NCBI RefSeq assembly: GCF_001870205.1
Contig: NZ_CP017267.1
Span: forward strand, 918,501-982,500
Length of the DNA: 64,000 nucleotides
Source of the DNA: Vagococcus teuberi
GTDB taxonomy: Bacteria; Bacillota; Bacilli; Lactobacillales; Vagococcaceae
Reading direction: 5' to 3'
The number at the start of each line of letters is the position of its first letter. Within the stretch, counting starts at the first letter, position 1. Both the position numbers and the translations under genes were made by a program. Positions 27,191 to 36,355 of this stretch are shown here, one piece after another. The notes under the pieces are model-generated. The model was not told where the DNA came from, did not search any database, and was given only the letters and a program-made list of their open reading frames with translations.

Positions 27191-28338
27191 TGTTTTGAGT
27201 CCATTCCAAATATCAGACCTAAAGCTAACATGGTTGATACAAGAGCAGTTCCACCTTGACTTAAAAACGGTAGAGGAATACCTGTTAATGGAAGTAATCC
27301 AATTGATGCTCCAATATTCTCAACAGTTTGGAAAACTAACATGAATACTATGCCGACGCATATGTAAATATTAAAGGTTGAGTTACTTCGAATACCTGTA
27401 TAGAAAATTTGGAAAAATAGATAGAAGTACAATAGTATTACTGCGGTTGCACCGACAAATCCGTATGCCTCTCCGATAAAGGTAAAGATCATATCAGATT
27501 CTCTAACGGGAACATAAACTTGTACCCCTGTCGTTCCAGTTCCAAACATCCCACCTGAGCCAATAGCAAGTAATCCTTGTACTTGTTGATACGCAATAGA
27601 CGTTGCATACTCAAAAGGATCTACCCACGCTCTAATACGGTTTAATTGGTATTCTTTGAAATGCAGTGAAGATAGAATCGATTGTCCGAACTCAGTGAAT
27701 ACTAAAAAGATAAGTGTTCCACCTAGTAAAGCAGAAATCCCACCTAATACGGCGACAATACGCCAATTAATTCCAGATGCTATTATTAGTGCACCCAGAA
27801 CGCAAATAAACACAAGACTTGTACCAAAATCTTTTTGGACAAACATTAAAAAGAAAAGAGGTAACGAATATAAAAAGAGTTTTTTTACCATATTAATATC
27901 GCTATGCAAGTCTTTAACAGGAACATTTTTATTATATTTTACCAACTCTTTTGACATAAACAGGATATAGGCTGTTTTAGCAATTTCTGATGGTTGGAAT
28001 TGAAATCCGAAAATATCCAACCAACGTTTGGTGTTTGTTAACTCATACATATGTGGATCATAGAAAAAATACAGTGACCCCATCAATAGAAGAGAAAAAA
28101 CATAAAACCAAGGAACGGCCTTCCAAATAAAGTCTCTCTTAATGTATTTAACGCTAAACATTAAAACAGTCCCTAATCCAACAAAGGTGAGCTGTTTAAG
28201 TGCTTGTTTTACCGGATTATTTTGATCATAGTAGGCTACCCAATACTGAACCCAAATACTTAAAATAAGCATTAAAAAAATTGGCAGTAATAAGGCGTAA
28301 TTAAAATTATTTTTTTGTTGATATTCTCGTCGCTTCAT
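27187..28338 (-). CDS. rodA: FtsW/RodA/SpoVE family peptidoglycan glycosyltransferase, RodA-type
   Basis: 383-residue SEDS membrane protein with about ten helices that polymerises lipid II during side-wall or peripheral growth, together with a class B penicillin-binding protein. Diagnostic motifs are TKRWLDIFGFQFQPSEIAK (periplasmic loop), the FVQKDFGTSLVF motif with the functionally important Asp, AIGSGGMFGTGTTG and the C-terminal PFLSQGGTALVS. It is shorter than FtsW and matches the RodA group present in ovoid cocci. It is monocistronic; AAAGGACAAG precedes the ATG. Confidence 0.9.
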   Translation of the reverse strand: MKRREYQQKNNFNYALLLPIFLMLILSIWVQYWVAYYDQNNPVKQALKQLTFVGLGTVLMFSVKYIKRDFIWKAVPWFYVFSLLLMGSLYFFYDPHMYELTNTKRWLDIFGFQFQPSEIAKTAYILFMSKELVKYNKNVPVKDLHSDINMVKKLFLYSLPLFFLMFVQKDFGTSLVFICVLGALIIASGINWRIVAVLGGISALLGGTLIFLVFTEFGQSILSSLHFKEYQLNRIRAWVDPFEYATSIAYQQVQGLLAIGSGGMFGTGTTGVQVYVPVRESDMIFTFIGEAYGFVGATAVILLYFYLFFQIFYTGIRSNSTFNIYICVGIVFMLVFQTVENIGASIGLLPLTGIPLPFLSQGGTALVSTMLALGLIFGMDSKQ

Positions 28339-28585
28339 GCCATCATCTTGTCCTTTATTAAGTTATATTAATTTATGAAATGATTCATACTTGTAATAAG
28401 CTACCACTTTTGATTTGATTAGTATATAGTAAAAGTGAAATTAAATGAATTTTTAACTTTTTCATTGTTATTTGGTCGAAGTTGTTGATAAAAGTTCTTG
28501 TTATTTTAATAGTTAAGACGAATAAATAGACAACAAAAAAAGAAAAGGTTAAAGTATGAATAGAAAACGATAGGGGGTATTAATT

Positions 28586-29503
28586 ATGTATGATGTAATT
28601 ATTATTGGGGCTGGACCAGGAGGGATGACTTCTGCTTTGTATGCGTCACGTTCTGGATTGTCTGTTTTAGTCATAGAACGCGGAGCTCCTGGAGGACAAT
28701 TAATGAATACTGATGAGGTTGAAAACTATCCGGGATTCAACTTGATATCAGGCCCAGATTTAGCATTAAAAATGTTTGAAAACTCGTCAAATTTTGGTGC
28801 AGAACATGTTTATGGTAATGTGGTAAATATTGAAAACAATGGTGATATAAAAAAAGTTGTGTGTGATGGTGCAACTTATGAAGGTAAAACAGTGATTATC
28901 GCCTCAGGTAGTGAACATCGTAAAATCAATATTCCAGGAGAAGAAGAGTATTCAGGTCGTGGTGTTTCTTATTGTGCGGTTTGTGATGGGGCATTCTTTA
29001 GAAATCGTCATTTAGTGGTAATTGGCGGAGGAGATTCTGCAATTGAAGAAGGAATGTATTTAACACAATTTGCCAGTAAAGTAACAATTGTGCATAGAAG
29101 AGATAAATTAAGAGCACAGAAAATATTACAAGACCGCGCATTTAAAAATGAAAAAATTGAGTTTATGTGGAATAAAGTACCGATTGAAATTAATGGAAAT
29201 GATACAAGTGTTCAATCAATCAAATTAGAAGACACTAAAACAGGTGAAGTAGAAGACTTGCTAGCAGATGGTGTGTTTATCTATATTGGTCTTGATCCAT
29301 TAACGGACTTTGTTAATGATTTAGGTATTACTACTGAACATGGATGGATTAAAACAGATGCCCATATGTCTACAGATATCCCTGGTATCTATGCTATTGG
29401 AGATGTTCGTGATACAGTTCTAAGACAAATAGCTACAGCTGTTGGTGATGGAAGTATCGCTGGTCAAGAAGTTTATAACTATTTAAGTAGTCTAGATGAT
29501 TAA
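28586..29503 (+). CDS. trxB: Thioredoxin-disulfide reductase
   Basis: 305-residue FAD/NADPH flavoenzyme that keeps thioredoxin reduced. FAD motif IIGAGPGGMTSALYASR lies at the N-terminus, the redox pair C130/C133 in YCAVCDG, the NADPH motif VIGGGDSAIEEG at about residue 150 and the C-terminal FAD motif GIYAIGDVRD. The length is standard. GGGGG precedes the ATG. It is transcribed alone and ends at a strong hairpin; the region between it and rodA (about 250 bp) should hold two divergent promoters, not resolved here. Confidence 0.95.
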   Translation: MYDVIIIGAGPGGMTSALYASRSGLSVLVIERGAPGGQLMNTDEVENYPGFNLISGPDLALKMFENSSNFGAEHVYGNVVNIENNGDIKKVVCDGATYEGKTVIIASGSEHRKINIPGEEEYSGRGVSYCAVCDGAFFRNRHLVVIGGGDSAIEEGMYLTQFASKVTIVHRRDKLRAQKILQDRAFKNEKIEFMWNKVPIEINGNDTSVQSIKLEDTKTGEVEDLLADGVFIYIGLDPLTDFVNDLGITTEHGWIKTDAHMSTDIPGIYAIGDVRDTVLRQIATAVGDGSIAGQEVYNYLSSLDD

Positions 29504-29522
29504 GTAATAGAATAAATAAGAT

Positions 29523-29560
29523 TCCCTTTGATAGAAGTAAAAGTATCAAAGGGATTTTTT
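29523..29560 (+). terminator. terminator after trxB
   Basis: TCCCTTTGATA (29523-29533) pairs perfectly with TATCAAAGGGA (29544-29554), followed by six T. Confidence 0.9.
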
Positions 29561-29702
29561 ATCGTATATATTTCACTAGTTTTTTGTAATTTTCAAAACT
29601 TTTCATGAAAACAACTATAAACCGCTTGCAAAGTGAATAGTTTTCTGATAATCTATGTGTGACTTATAAAGTGACAGTATTCTATTAAAGGAGAACATAG
29701 AC

Positions 29703-30704
29703 ATGGAAAAACAAACCATCACAATTTATGATGTGGCAAGAGAAGCAGCTGTTTCTATGGCGACGGTATCTCGTGTCGTTAATGGAAACCCAAATGTAAA
29801 ACCAGCAACTAGAAAAAAAGTTCTTGAAGTAATTGAGAGACTTGACTACAGACCAAACGCTGTAGCAAGAGGATTAGCAAGTAAGAAAACAACAACAGTA
29901 GGTGTTATTATCCCTGATGTAAGTAATGCTTATTTTGCCTCATTAGCTCGAGGTATTGATGACGTGGCAACAATGTATAAATACAATATTATCTTAGCTA
30001 ACTCTGATGGCAATGATGTAAAAGAAGTAAACGTATTGAATACATTACTAGCTAAACAAGTAGATGGTATTATCTTCATGGGACATCATTTAACTGAACA
30101 AATTAGAGGAGAATTTTCTCGCTCGAAAACACCAGTTGTGTTAGCTGGCTCAATTGATCCGGATAATCAAGTTGGCTCAGTTAACATTGATTATGAAGCA
30201 GCAACAAAAGATGCCACAACTCAACTCATTCAATCAGGAAATAAAAAAGTAGCCTTTATTTCTGGTTCTTTATTAGATCCAATTAATGGTATCCAACGCT
30301 TAAAAGGATATAAAGAGGCGTTGAAAGAAAATAACGTAGACTTTAATGAAGGGTTAGTATTTGAAGCTGAATACAACTATAAAGCAGGCCTTGCGTTGTA
30401 TGAACGTGTTGTGAATAGTGGAGCAACTGCAGCTGTTGTAGCTGATGATGAATTAGCAGTTGGTTTATTAAATAGTTTAACTGATAATGGTGTAAAAGTA
30501 CCTGAAGAATTTGAAATCATTACAAGTAATAACTCACTATTTACAGATATCGCTCGTCCAAGCGTGACAAGTATTTCTCAACCGTTATATGATATTGGTG
30601 CGGTATCTATGCGTCTATTAACAAAATTAATGAACAAAGAAGATATTGATGAAAAAAATATTGTTTTACCTTATGGATTAATTCAAAAAGGTTCAACTAA
30701 ATAA
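29703..30704 (+). CDS. ccpA: Catabolite control protein A
   Basis: 333-residue LacI/GalR-family regulator. The N-terminal DNA-binding domain reads TIYDVAREAAVSMATVSRVVNG followed by the hinge helix RPNAVARGLASKK. The core is a periplasmic-binding fold that binds HPr-Ser46-P in CcpA proteins. Length and N-terminus match CcpA better than sugar-specific LacI repressors, and no sugar operon is attached. It binds cre sites, of which two candidates lie in this window (12326-12341 and 21220-21235). TTGCAA at 29626-29631 and GATAAT at 29647-29652 may be its promoter, with a short 15-bp spacer. Confidence 0.93.
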   Translation: MEKQTITIYDVAREAAVSMATVSRVVNGNPNVKPATRKKVLEVIERLDYRPNAVARGLASKKTTTVGVIIPDVSNAYFASLARGIDDVATMYKYNIILANSDGNDVKEVNVLNTLLAKQVDGIIFMGHHLTEQIRGEFSRSKTPVVLAGSIDPDNQVGSVNIDYEAATKDATTQLIQSGNKKVAFISGSLLDPINGIQRLKGYKEALKENNVDFNEGLVFEAEYNYKAGLALYERVVNSGATAAVVADDELAVGLLNSLTDNGVKVPEEFEIITSNNSLFTDIARPSVTSISQPLYDIGAVSMRLLTKLMNKEDIDEKNIVLPYGLIQKGSTK

Positions 30705-30806
30705 AAAAGCACTGACTAAAATGTCTTAAAATAGAAAAATCCCATGCAATAAGGTTATTAAAACATTGATTGCATGGGATTTCTGTTTCATTAAAGCAGT
30801 GATTTT
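30705..30806. repeat. imperfect-palindrome repeat, copy A (with terminator stem)
   Basis: The outer arms AAAAgCACTG (30705-30714) and CAGTGaTTTT (30797-30806) enclose a perfect 14-bp stem (30737-30750 with 30769-30782) carrying TCCCATG. It shares layout and motifs with the element at 49612-49711. The T-rich stretch on the minus-strand side makes it a good terminator for the hemolysin III gene and a weaker one for ccpA. Confidence 0.55.
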
Positions 30807-30840
30807 CCTTTAAGTGAGTATCTTTTAGGTCATCTGTTTT

Positions 30841-31485
30841 CTAAGTATAAAGATAGACAGAAAAGAAAATGAATATAGCACCTGCTAACACGAATAAGTG
30901 CCAGATAACGTGCATAAATTTTAAATGTTGTTTGCTATAGAAAAAAGTTCCAGCAGTATAAGATACCCCGCCTAGTACCAATAATAGGAGGCCGTTAAAT
31001 CCAAGTCCTTCATATAGTGGTTTGATGGCAATGACACATAACCAACCCATCAATATATAAAGAAAATAATCTGCTTTTCCTCGCTTTTGTAGGAAGATAG
31101 ATTTATAAACAATTCCTGATATGGCAAGTACCCATATAATGATAAACATCGTCCAGCCAAGCGTTCCACCAATCGTAACTAAACTATAGGGAGTATAACT
31201 TCCTGCAATTAGTAAATAAATTGAACTGTGATCAAACACTTGAAAAACTTTTTTAGCTTTAGTAAAAATTAAACTATGAAATAAAGTTGAAAATAAAAAT
31301 AGAAGGATCATAGATGCACCAAAGATAGAGTAAGAAACAATACGAATTGGTGAATTCATTTGAACACCCTTTATAATAAGTAAAACAAGGCCAGCAATAC
31401 TAAGGCCAGTCCCAATACCGTGAGTGATAGCATTGAATACCTCGTTTACAATTAGATATTTTTTTGAAAAAGATGGATTGTGCAT
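30841..31485 (-). CDS. Hemolysin III family membrane protein (YplQ/PAQR-like)
   Basis: 214-residue protein with seven predicted membrane helices, of the bacterial branch of the PAQR/hemolysin III superfamily. The N-terminal VNEVFNAITHGIGTGLS motif, the LFSTLFHSL histidine motif, FDHSSIYLLIAGSYTPYSL and the C-terminal HVIWHLFVLAG supply the conserved His/Asp set that binds metal in this superfamily. Despite the name, haemolytic activity is not established for most members; a role in membrane lipid homeostasis is more plausible. It is monocistronic and convergent with ccpA. Confidence 0.9.
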   Translation of the reverse strand: MHNPSFSKKYLIVNEVFNAITHGIGTGLSIAGLVLLIIKGVQMNSPIRIVSYSIFGASMILLFLFSTLFHSLIFTKAKKVFQVFDHSSIYLLIAGSYTPYSLVTIGGTLGWTMFIIIWVLAISGIVYKSIFLQKRGKADYFLYILMGWLCVIAIKPLYEGLGFNGLLLLVLGGVSYTAGTFFYSKQHLKFMHVIWHLFVLAGAIFIFFSVYLYT

Positions 31486-31603
31486 ACTGTATACGTCCTT
31501 TCGTTTTTTAGTGAAAAATATTTTTTTTTCTGTTATACTAAATAAACATAAAACATTAAATTAATTGTACATGAATATTGTTGGTTTTGAAAGAGGTTTG
31601 ATG

Positions 31604-32446
31604 ATGACAAAAATTAAAATAGTGACAGACTCATCTTGTATTATTCCAGAAGAGAGACTAAAACAAATTGATATCCACACCATTAGTTTATCAATCATGA
31701 TTGATGGTGTCATTTATGCAAATCAAAATGAACTAGATCCTTTTGAGTTTATGACGATGATGTCTAATTCGAAAACATTGCCAAAAACAAGTCAACCGCC
31801 TATTGGTGAATTTGTTGAATTATACGACAAATTAGGAGAAGACGGCAGTGATATTATTTCCATCCATTTGACTGAGAAATTGAGTGGTACAGTCAATACT
31901 GCAAGACAAGCAGCTCAATTATCTAAATCAAATGTTACAGTGATTGATAGTGATTATATTGATCAAGGACTGGGCTTCCAAGTCTATCAAGCAGCTAAAA
32001 TGGCAAAAGAAGGCACATACAACGTTGATGAGATTGTAAAAGCTGTTGAACATGTGAAGGATAATACACAGTTGTATATTGGTGTTGCCACACTTGAAAA
32101 CCTTGTAAAAGGTGGACGTATTGGAAAACTAGTTGGAGCAGTATCAGGTTTTCTTAATATGAAACTTTTAATGCAATTAAAAAATGGTGAGTTAGAAGTT
32201 GTCAGTAAAGGACGAGGAAATAAGACGTTTATTAAGTGGGCAAAAGAACTAGAAAAGAAACTTTCTAGCATGTCTGTTGAGTACTTAGGTATGTCAGAGG
32301 CATCAGGAGTTGAAATATGTGAGGAAATGAAAACAATTTTTAAACAAGCGTTACCAAATTTAACCCTTCCAATTGTACATACTACACCACTTGTTGCGAC
32401 ACATACTGGTAAAGGCGCATTTGCGGTTATGTTTTACACAGATTAA
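31604..32446 (+). CDS. DegV family fatty-acid-binding protein
   Basis: About 280-residue DegV protein. The N-terminal KIKIVTDSSCIIPEE, the TSQPPIGEF motif, SIHLTEKLSGTVNTARQAA and the region LENLVKGGRIGKLVGAV are characteristic. DegV/FakB proteins bind a single fatty acid and, in FakB members, present it to the FakA kinase for incorporation into phospholipid. FakA is not in the window, so whether this is a FakB is inferred. Two adjacent ATGs occur (31601, 31604); AAGAGG fits the second better. A terminator follows. Confidence 0.9.
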   Translation: MTKIKIVTDSSCIIPEERLKQIDIHTISLSIMIDGVIYANQNELDPFEFMTMMSNSKTLPKTSQPPIGEFVELYDKLGEDGSDIISIHLTEKLSGTVNTARQAAQLSKSNVTVIDSDYIDQGLGFQVYQAAKMAKEGTYNVDEIVKAVEHVKDNTQLYIGVATLENLVKGGRIGKLVGAVSGFLNMKLLMQLKNGELEVVSKGRGNKTFIKWAKELEKKLSSMSVEYLGMSEASGVEICEEMKTIFKQALPNLTLPIVHTTPLVATHTGKGAFAVMFYTD

Positions 32447-32455
32447 GATAACGAT

Positions 32456-32482
32456 AGCAGATCAACAATGGTCTGCTTTTTT
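32456..32482 (+). terminator. terminator after degV
   Basis: AGCAGATC (32456-32463) pairs with GGTCTGCT (32470-32477), followed by T residues. Confidence 0.75.
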
Positions 32483-32497
32483 GAATGAGGGATTAGG

Positions 32498-33367
32498 ATG
32501 AAGCATTTTACGCATCGATTGAAATATGTAATGTTTTTTGTGGTAATGGTTATTATTTTTAGCATACTTGGATTAGTCTTAGTTCCAAGAGCCGATAATA
32601 TCCATCTAAATAATGAAACGAAAGAAACGGAAAAGCGTATTGAAATGATTCGCTTAAGTGCAGTAGGGGATTCTTTAACAGAAGGGATTGGCGATACAAC
32701 AAAGTCAGGAGGATACCTACCTTTACTTCAAAAAAATTTAGCAGATATGTATCCCGTTGATGTGTTTCAAATTGAAAACTTCGGAAAATCTGGTGATCGA
32801 AGTGACCAAATACTGAAGCGTCTAAAAAAGAATGAAGAAATGCAACAGTCTGTTCAACAAGCTAATGCTATTCTCTTGACTGTTGGAGGTAATGATTTAC
32901 TGCAAGCTATACAACCTAAAATATTTAGTAAAATGACAACGAAACGTTTGGAAAGTGAAAAAGAAACATATTATGGTAGACTAGAAAAATTGTATGCTGA
33001 ACTTAGGAAACTTAATCCTGATGCTCCGATTTATCAATTAGGTATTTACAATCCATTTTACTTAAATTTTTCAGATATTACAGAACTTCAGGAAATGGTT
33101 GATTTTTGGAATAAAAGCTCACAAAATTTTGTAAACGAGCAAGAAAATGCTTATTTTGTGCCTATAAATGATGATATTTATCAGGGAATTCCAGAAATTG
33201 AAAAAAGTGATGATAAAAAGAAAGAATTAAAGTCAAGTGATAGTTCATCTCTTAATGATTTGATCTCCTCCGAAGATACATTTCATCCAAATAATTTAGG
33301 TTATCAAATTATTGCCAATGCATTCGAATTAAAAATGTCAGCAACGAAGAATAAATGGTTAAAGTAG
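32498..33367 (+). CDS. SGNH/GDSL-family lipase/esterase (YpmR-like)
   Basis: 289-residue hydrolase with an N-terminal membrane helix (about 10-32) that anchors or exports it. Catalytic blocks are all visible: block I VGDSLTEGIGD (nucleophile Ser), the block II Gly in ENFGKSGDRS, block III TVGGNDLL (oxyanion Asn) and block V DTFHPNNLGY (Asp and His). This matches YpmR, which in Bacillus and lactic acid bacteria sits next to ypmS, as here. The natural substrate is unknown, perhaps a lipid or cell-wall acyl ester. It overlaps or abuts the following gene, which suggests translational coupling. Confidence 0.88.
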   Translation: MKHFTHRLKYVMFFVVMVIIFSILGLVLVPRADNIHLNNETKETEKRIEMIRLSAVGDSLTEGIGDTTKSGGYLPLLQKNLADMYPVDVFQIENFGKSGDRSDQILKRLKKNEEMQQSVQQANAILLTVGGNDLLQAIQPKIFSKMTTKRLESEKETYYGRLEKLYAELRKLNPDAPIYQLGIYNPFYLNFSDITELQEMVDFWNKSSQNFVNEQENAYFVPINDDIYQGIPEIEKSDDKKKELKSSDSSSLNDLISSEDTFHPNNLGYQIIANAFELKMSATKNKWLK

Positions 33368-33381
33368 GAGATGTGTGTTCA

Positions 33382-34017
33382 GTGATAAATAAACAAACAG
33401 ATAAAAAAAAGGTAAAAATAAATAATTTTTTTCATAATCCTTGGAAGATAGCTTTTTTAGTTCTTTTATCCATCGTGTTGGCTTTTGTGTTAGTTATTGG
33501 GTACCGTGTTAGTACACCTAGAATGACCTATGATTCTAAAACTGAAATAAAAACTAATTTTAAGGATCCGATTTTGGAAGTATCTATGACTAAGGATCAA
33601 GTGAGTCGAGCTATCAATTTTTATATCAAAGATTTATTTGATGATTCAGGTGTTGATTACGTTTTTCACCTTGATAAAGATGCCTTGATTGATGGAACTT
33701 TTTCATTGCTTGGACATGATACTCACTTTTATTTATATTTTGAGCCATTTGTTCTAGCAAATGGCGATATTCAACTTAAAGCAAAAGATTTAACTGTTGG
33801 CACTTTAAATGTCCCAATATCTGCTATGATAAGCTATATCTCTCATTCAGTTGATTTTCCTAAATGGATAGAAATAAATGCTGATGAAAAGAATGTAGTG
33901 TTACATTTACAGCAACTAAAATTAGCAAATGGAATGCGTGTAAAAGCTGAACAAATTAATCTAATAAATGATCAAATTCGCTTTAATCTCTATCTATCTG
34001 AGAATAATAAGAAATAA
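33382..34017 (+). CDS. YpmS-like DUF2140 protein
   Basis: About 211 residues with one N-terminal membrane helix (WKIAFLVLLSIVLAFVLVIG) and an extracellular domain of DUF2140 (YpmS) type, seen in the conserved IKAKDLTVGTLNVPISA-like segment and the C-terminal IRFNLYL. Function is unknown; its constant neighbour is the YpmR lipase, and a joint role in envelope lipid metabolism is a guess. The start is uncertain. An ATG at 33355 overlaps the previous gene, whereas AGGAG at 33367-33371 points to GTG 33382 (11-nt spacing) or GTG 33373. Confidence 0.8.
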   Translation: MINKQTDKKKVKINNFFHNPWKIAFLVLLSIVLAFVLVIGYRVSTPRMTYDSKTEIKTNFKDPILEVSMTKDQVSRAINFYIKDLFDDSGVDYVFHLDKDALIDGTFSLLGHDTHFYLYFEPFVLANGDIQLKAKDLTVGTLNVPISAMISYISHSVDFPKWIEINADEKNVVLHLQQLKLANGMRVKAEQINLINDQIRFNLYLSENNKK

Positions 34018-34028
34018 AGGAGCCTTTT

Positions 34029-34244
34029 ATGAATTTTTATCATTATGTCCAAATTCATCGAGGTAAATTAGAACCATCAGATATTTCAATGCTGGCGGAA
34101 AATATATTTGAAGATTTACAGTTTCCAAAGCAAGAAACCACGTATCATAAATTATCTGATTACCTAGAAACAAATGCTTATTATGTTACAAATATGGATG
34201 TGTTTGATGAACTCTGGGAAATGTATGTGGAAGCAACTAGATAA
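34029..34244 (+). CDS. YozE family protein (UPF0346)
   Basis: 71-residue acidic protein with a SAM-like helical fold, matching YozE throughout: an FYHYVQIHRG start, a central DISMLAENIFED and a final FDELWEMYVEA. It is conserved in Firmicutes with unknown function. AAAGGAG precedes the ATG. It is part of the ypmR-ypmS-yozE-ctpA run with gaps of about 11-12 bp, so probably one transcript. Confidence 0.9.
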   Translation: MNFYHYVQIHRGKLEPSDISMLAENIFEDLQFPKQETTYHKLSDYLETNAYYVTNMDVFDELWEMYVEATR

Positions 34245-34256
34245 GGATGTGTGTAA

Positions 34257-35705
34257 ATGACAGGAAATAAACAAAAAAAAGGAACAATATCTATCACAAA
34301 ATATATCGTGACAAACATTATTGTCGCTCTTTTAGCAGTTGGTGGAACGGTATTTATATATGAATCAAAAAATGGTATCTCTTCTTCATCACAGCAAGAT
34401 CAGTTAGATAACTTAGCTGATTTGGCAACACTAATTGAGCAAGGTTATATCAAAGATACCGATTCGAAAAAATTATATGAAGGTGCAATGAAGGGAATGG
34501 TCGCAGCTATTGATGACCCTTATTCAACTTATTTTACTGCCGAAGAGGCAAAAGGATTTGAAGAAGATATCAATGGTAATTTTGAAGGAATTGGTGCTGT
34601 CATGACCATGACGAATGACTTACCAACTGTAGCAGAACCACCCATTAAAGATTCTCCAGCTGAAAAGGCAAAGCTTCAAGTTGGTGATGTTATTTTAAAA
34701 GTTGATGGAAAAAGTATTGAAGGACAAAGTTTAAGTGACGTTGTTAAAAAAGTAAGAGGTGAAAAAGGAAGCAGCGTTAAGTTAGATATTAAACGTGGAT
34801 CTGAAACATTTCCTGTAACGATTACTCGTGATGTTATTCCAGTTGATTCTGTAACAGGTAATATTGATGAGAAGAACAAAGATATTGGGTATATAAATAT
34901 CAGCAGTTTTAATTCAACAACGTCTGAAGAATTTGACAAGATGGTAACAAAATTAAGAAAAGATGGTGCAAAATCGTTTGTCATTGATGTTAGAGGCAAT
35001 CCTGGTGGGATGTTAGATCAGGTAGAAAAAATAACAAGTCGATTCTTAAAAGATGGTAAACCAATTGTTAAATTTGAGAGCAAACTTGAAGATGATGAAG
35101 AACACGTAGCCAGTAAAAAATTAGATAGTGGCGAAAAAATCACTGAACCAACTGTGTTACTAGTGGATGAAAATAGTGCTAGTGCTTCTGAAATTATGGC
35201 TGGAGCATTTATTGATTCAGCTAATATTGAGGTAATAGGGACTAAAACATTTGGTAAAGGAACGGTTCAAACTGTCATTCCGATGAACGACGGTGGAGAA
35301 ATTAAATTAACCATTAAAAAATGGCTAACACCAAAAGGTAAGTGGATCCATAAAAAAGGGGTCGACCCAACTATTAAGGTAGACAAACCAGACTACATTC
35401 AACACAAATTGATTGATGCCACATTAGATTATAAACTTGGTGCAGTGAACGAAAATGTCAAAGTCATTAATGAGTACTTAAAAGTTTTAGGTTACGATGT
35501 TGATGTGACGGACACTTACAGTGAGAAAACAGAAGCAGCAATTAAAGCTTTCCAACAAAAGAATAAGCTAGAAGTAACAGGAAAAGCTGATGAAAAAACA
35601 ATTAATGTATTAGAAAAACAAATTGTAGAATATTGGAAACTACATGATAATCAATATGAAAAAGCTGTTGAAACGTTAGTAAAAGAAAGGACTAGTGAAA
35701 ACTAG
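34257..35705 (+). CDS. ctpA: S41 family carboxyl-terminal processing protease (CtpA)
   Basis: 482-residue membrane-anchored serine protease that trims the C-termini of exported proteins. There is an N-terminal membrane helix (about 15-37), a PDZ domain (about 100-185, with ADKAKLQVGDVILKVDG-type sequence), an S41 catalytic core with the Ser of ENSASASEIMAG and the Lys of GTKTFGKGTVQ, and a C-terminal peptidoglycan-binding domain (about 385-455, ending with FQQKNKLEVTGKADEKT). The stop codon lies inside the terminator hairpin. Confidence 0.92.
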   Translation: MTGNKQKKGTISITKYIVTNIIVALLAVGGTVFIYESKNGISSSSQQDQLDNLADLATLIEQGYIKDTDSKKLYEGAMKGMVAAIDDPYSTYFTAEEAKGFEEDINGNFEGIGAVMTMTNDLPTVAEPPIKDSPAEKAKLQVGDVILKVDGKSIEGQSLSDVVKKVRGEKGSSVKLDIKRGSETFPVTITRDVIPVDSVTGNIDEKNKDIGYINISSFNSTTSEEFDKMVTKLRKDGAKSFVIDVRGNPGGMLDQVEKITSRFLKDGKPIVKFESKLEDDEEHVASKKLDSGEKITEPTVLLVDENSASASEIMAGAFIDSANIEVIGTKTFGKGTVQTVIPMNDGGEIKLTIKKWLTPKGKWIHKKGVDPTIKVDKPDYIQHKLIDATLDYKLGAVNENVKVINEYLKVLGYDVDVTDTYSEKTEAAIKAFQQKNKLEVTGKADEKTINVLEKQIVEYWKLHDNQYEKAVETLVKERTSEN

Positions 35706-35713
35706 TCTTTTTT
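35687..35713 (+). terminator. terminator overlapping the ctpA stop codon
   Basis: GACTAGT (35690-35696), GAAA loop and ACTAGTC (35701-35707) followed by T residues. The TAG stop is part of the 3' arm. Confidence 0.85.
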
Positions 35714-35797
35714 CAGGCAAACGAGAAAAATCATAAATTGTTATGGTATTTTAGGTAAAATTTTTATATCATAGACTTTGGAAAGGTAGGTGGGACT

Positions 35798-36343
35798 TTG
35801 GAGAAAAAGATAGTTGAGACCATTTGGCATTGGCTAAAGATGTTTGTTTTATGTACTGTTGTGATATTTATTATGCAAGCATTTATTTTTGTGCCGCTAG
35901 AAGTAACAGGAAACTCGATGTCCCCTACTTTAAAAGAGCATGATTTTGTGGTCGTTGAAAATATTTCAAGAGTCAAGCGATTTGATATTATTGTGTTTCA
36001 CGCACCTGATGGGAATACATATGTTAAGAGAGTCATCGGACTTCCAGGAGATCGTATTTCTTATAAAAAAGATAGTCTTTATATAAACAACCAATTGATA
36101 GATGAGCCCTTTCTAAAAGACATTAAAAAAAAGAAAAATGAATATGTTTTAACTGCTGATTTTGACACAAGCGAGTTATTAGGTGTTAAGACGATTCCAA
36201 AAGATCAGTACTTTGTGATGGGAGATAATAGACGGGTGAGTAAAGATAGTCGCTCATTTGGCACCATATCATCTTACTCTATCATTGGTAAAGCGAGATT
36301 AGTCTATTATCCAATTCAGGATATGAAAATTATTAAACATTAA
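35798..36343 (+). CDS. lepB: Signal peptidase I
   Basis: 181-residue type I signal peptidase with one N-terminal membrane helix (about 12-33). Box B gives the nucleophile S40 in GNSMSPT and box D the general base K77 in YVKRVIGLPGD; box E is FVMGDNRRVSKDSRSFG. It cleaves signal peptides of Sec-exported proteins on the outer face of the membrane. The start is a TTG, supported by the AAAGGTAGG/AGGTGGG sequence just upstream. The next ATG in frame (codon 15) would remove part of the membrane helix. It directly precedes rbgA-rnhB, a common arrangement in Firmicutes. Confidence 0.93.
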   Translation: MEKKIVETIWHWLKMFVLCTVVIFIMQAFIFVPLEVTGNSMSPTLKEHDFVVVENISRVKRFDIIVFHAPDGNTYVKRVIGLPGDRISYKKDSLYINNQLIDEPFLKDIKKKKNEYVLTADFDTSELLGVKTIPKDQYFVMGDNRRVSKDSRSFGTISSYSIIGKARLVYYPIQDMKIIKH

Positions 36344-36355
36344 AGGAGTAATAGT

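Noticed and set aside
28557-28574. Five-codon ATG...TAG frame just before the trxB ribosome site
   Set aside because: Too short to distinguish from chance and has no convincing own ribosome site or conserved codons.
30841-31485. Reading the hemolysin III gene as a virulence factor
   Set aside because: The family name is historical; the sequence shows a PAQR-like membrane protein and nothing that supports pore formation.
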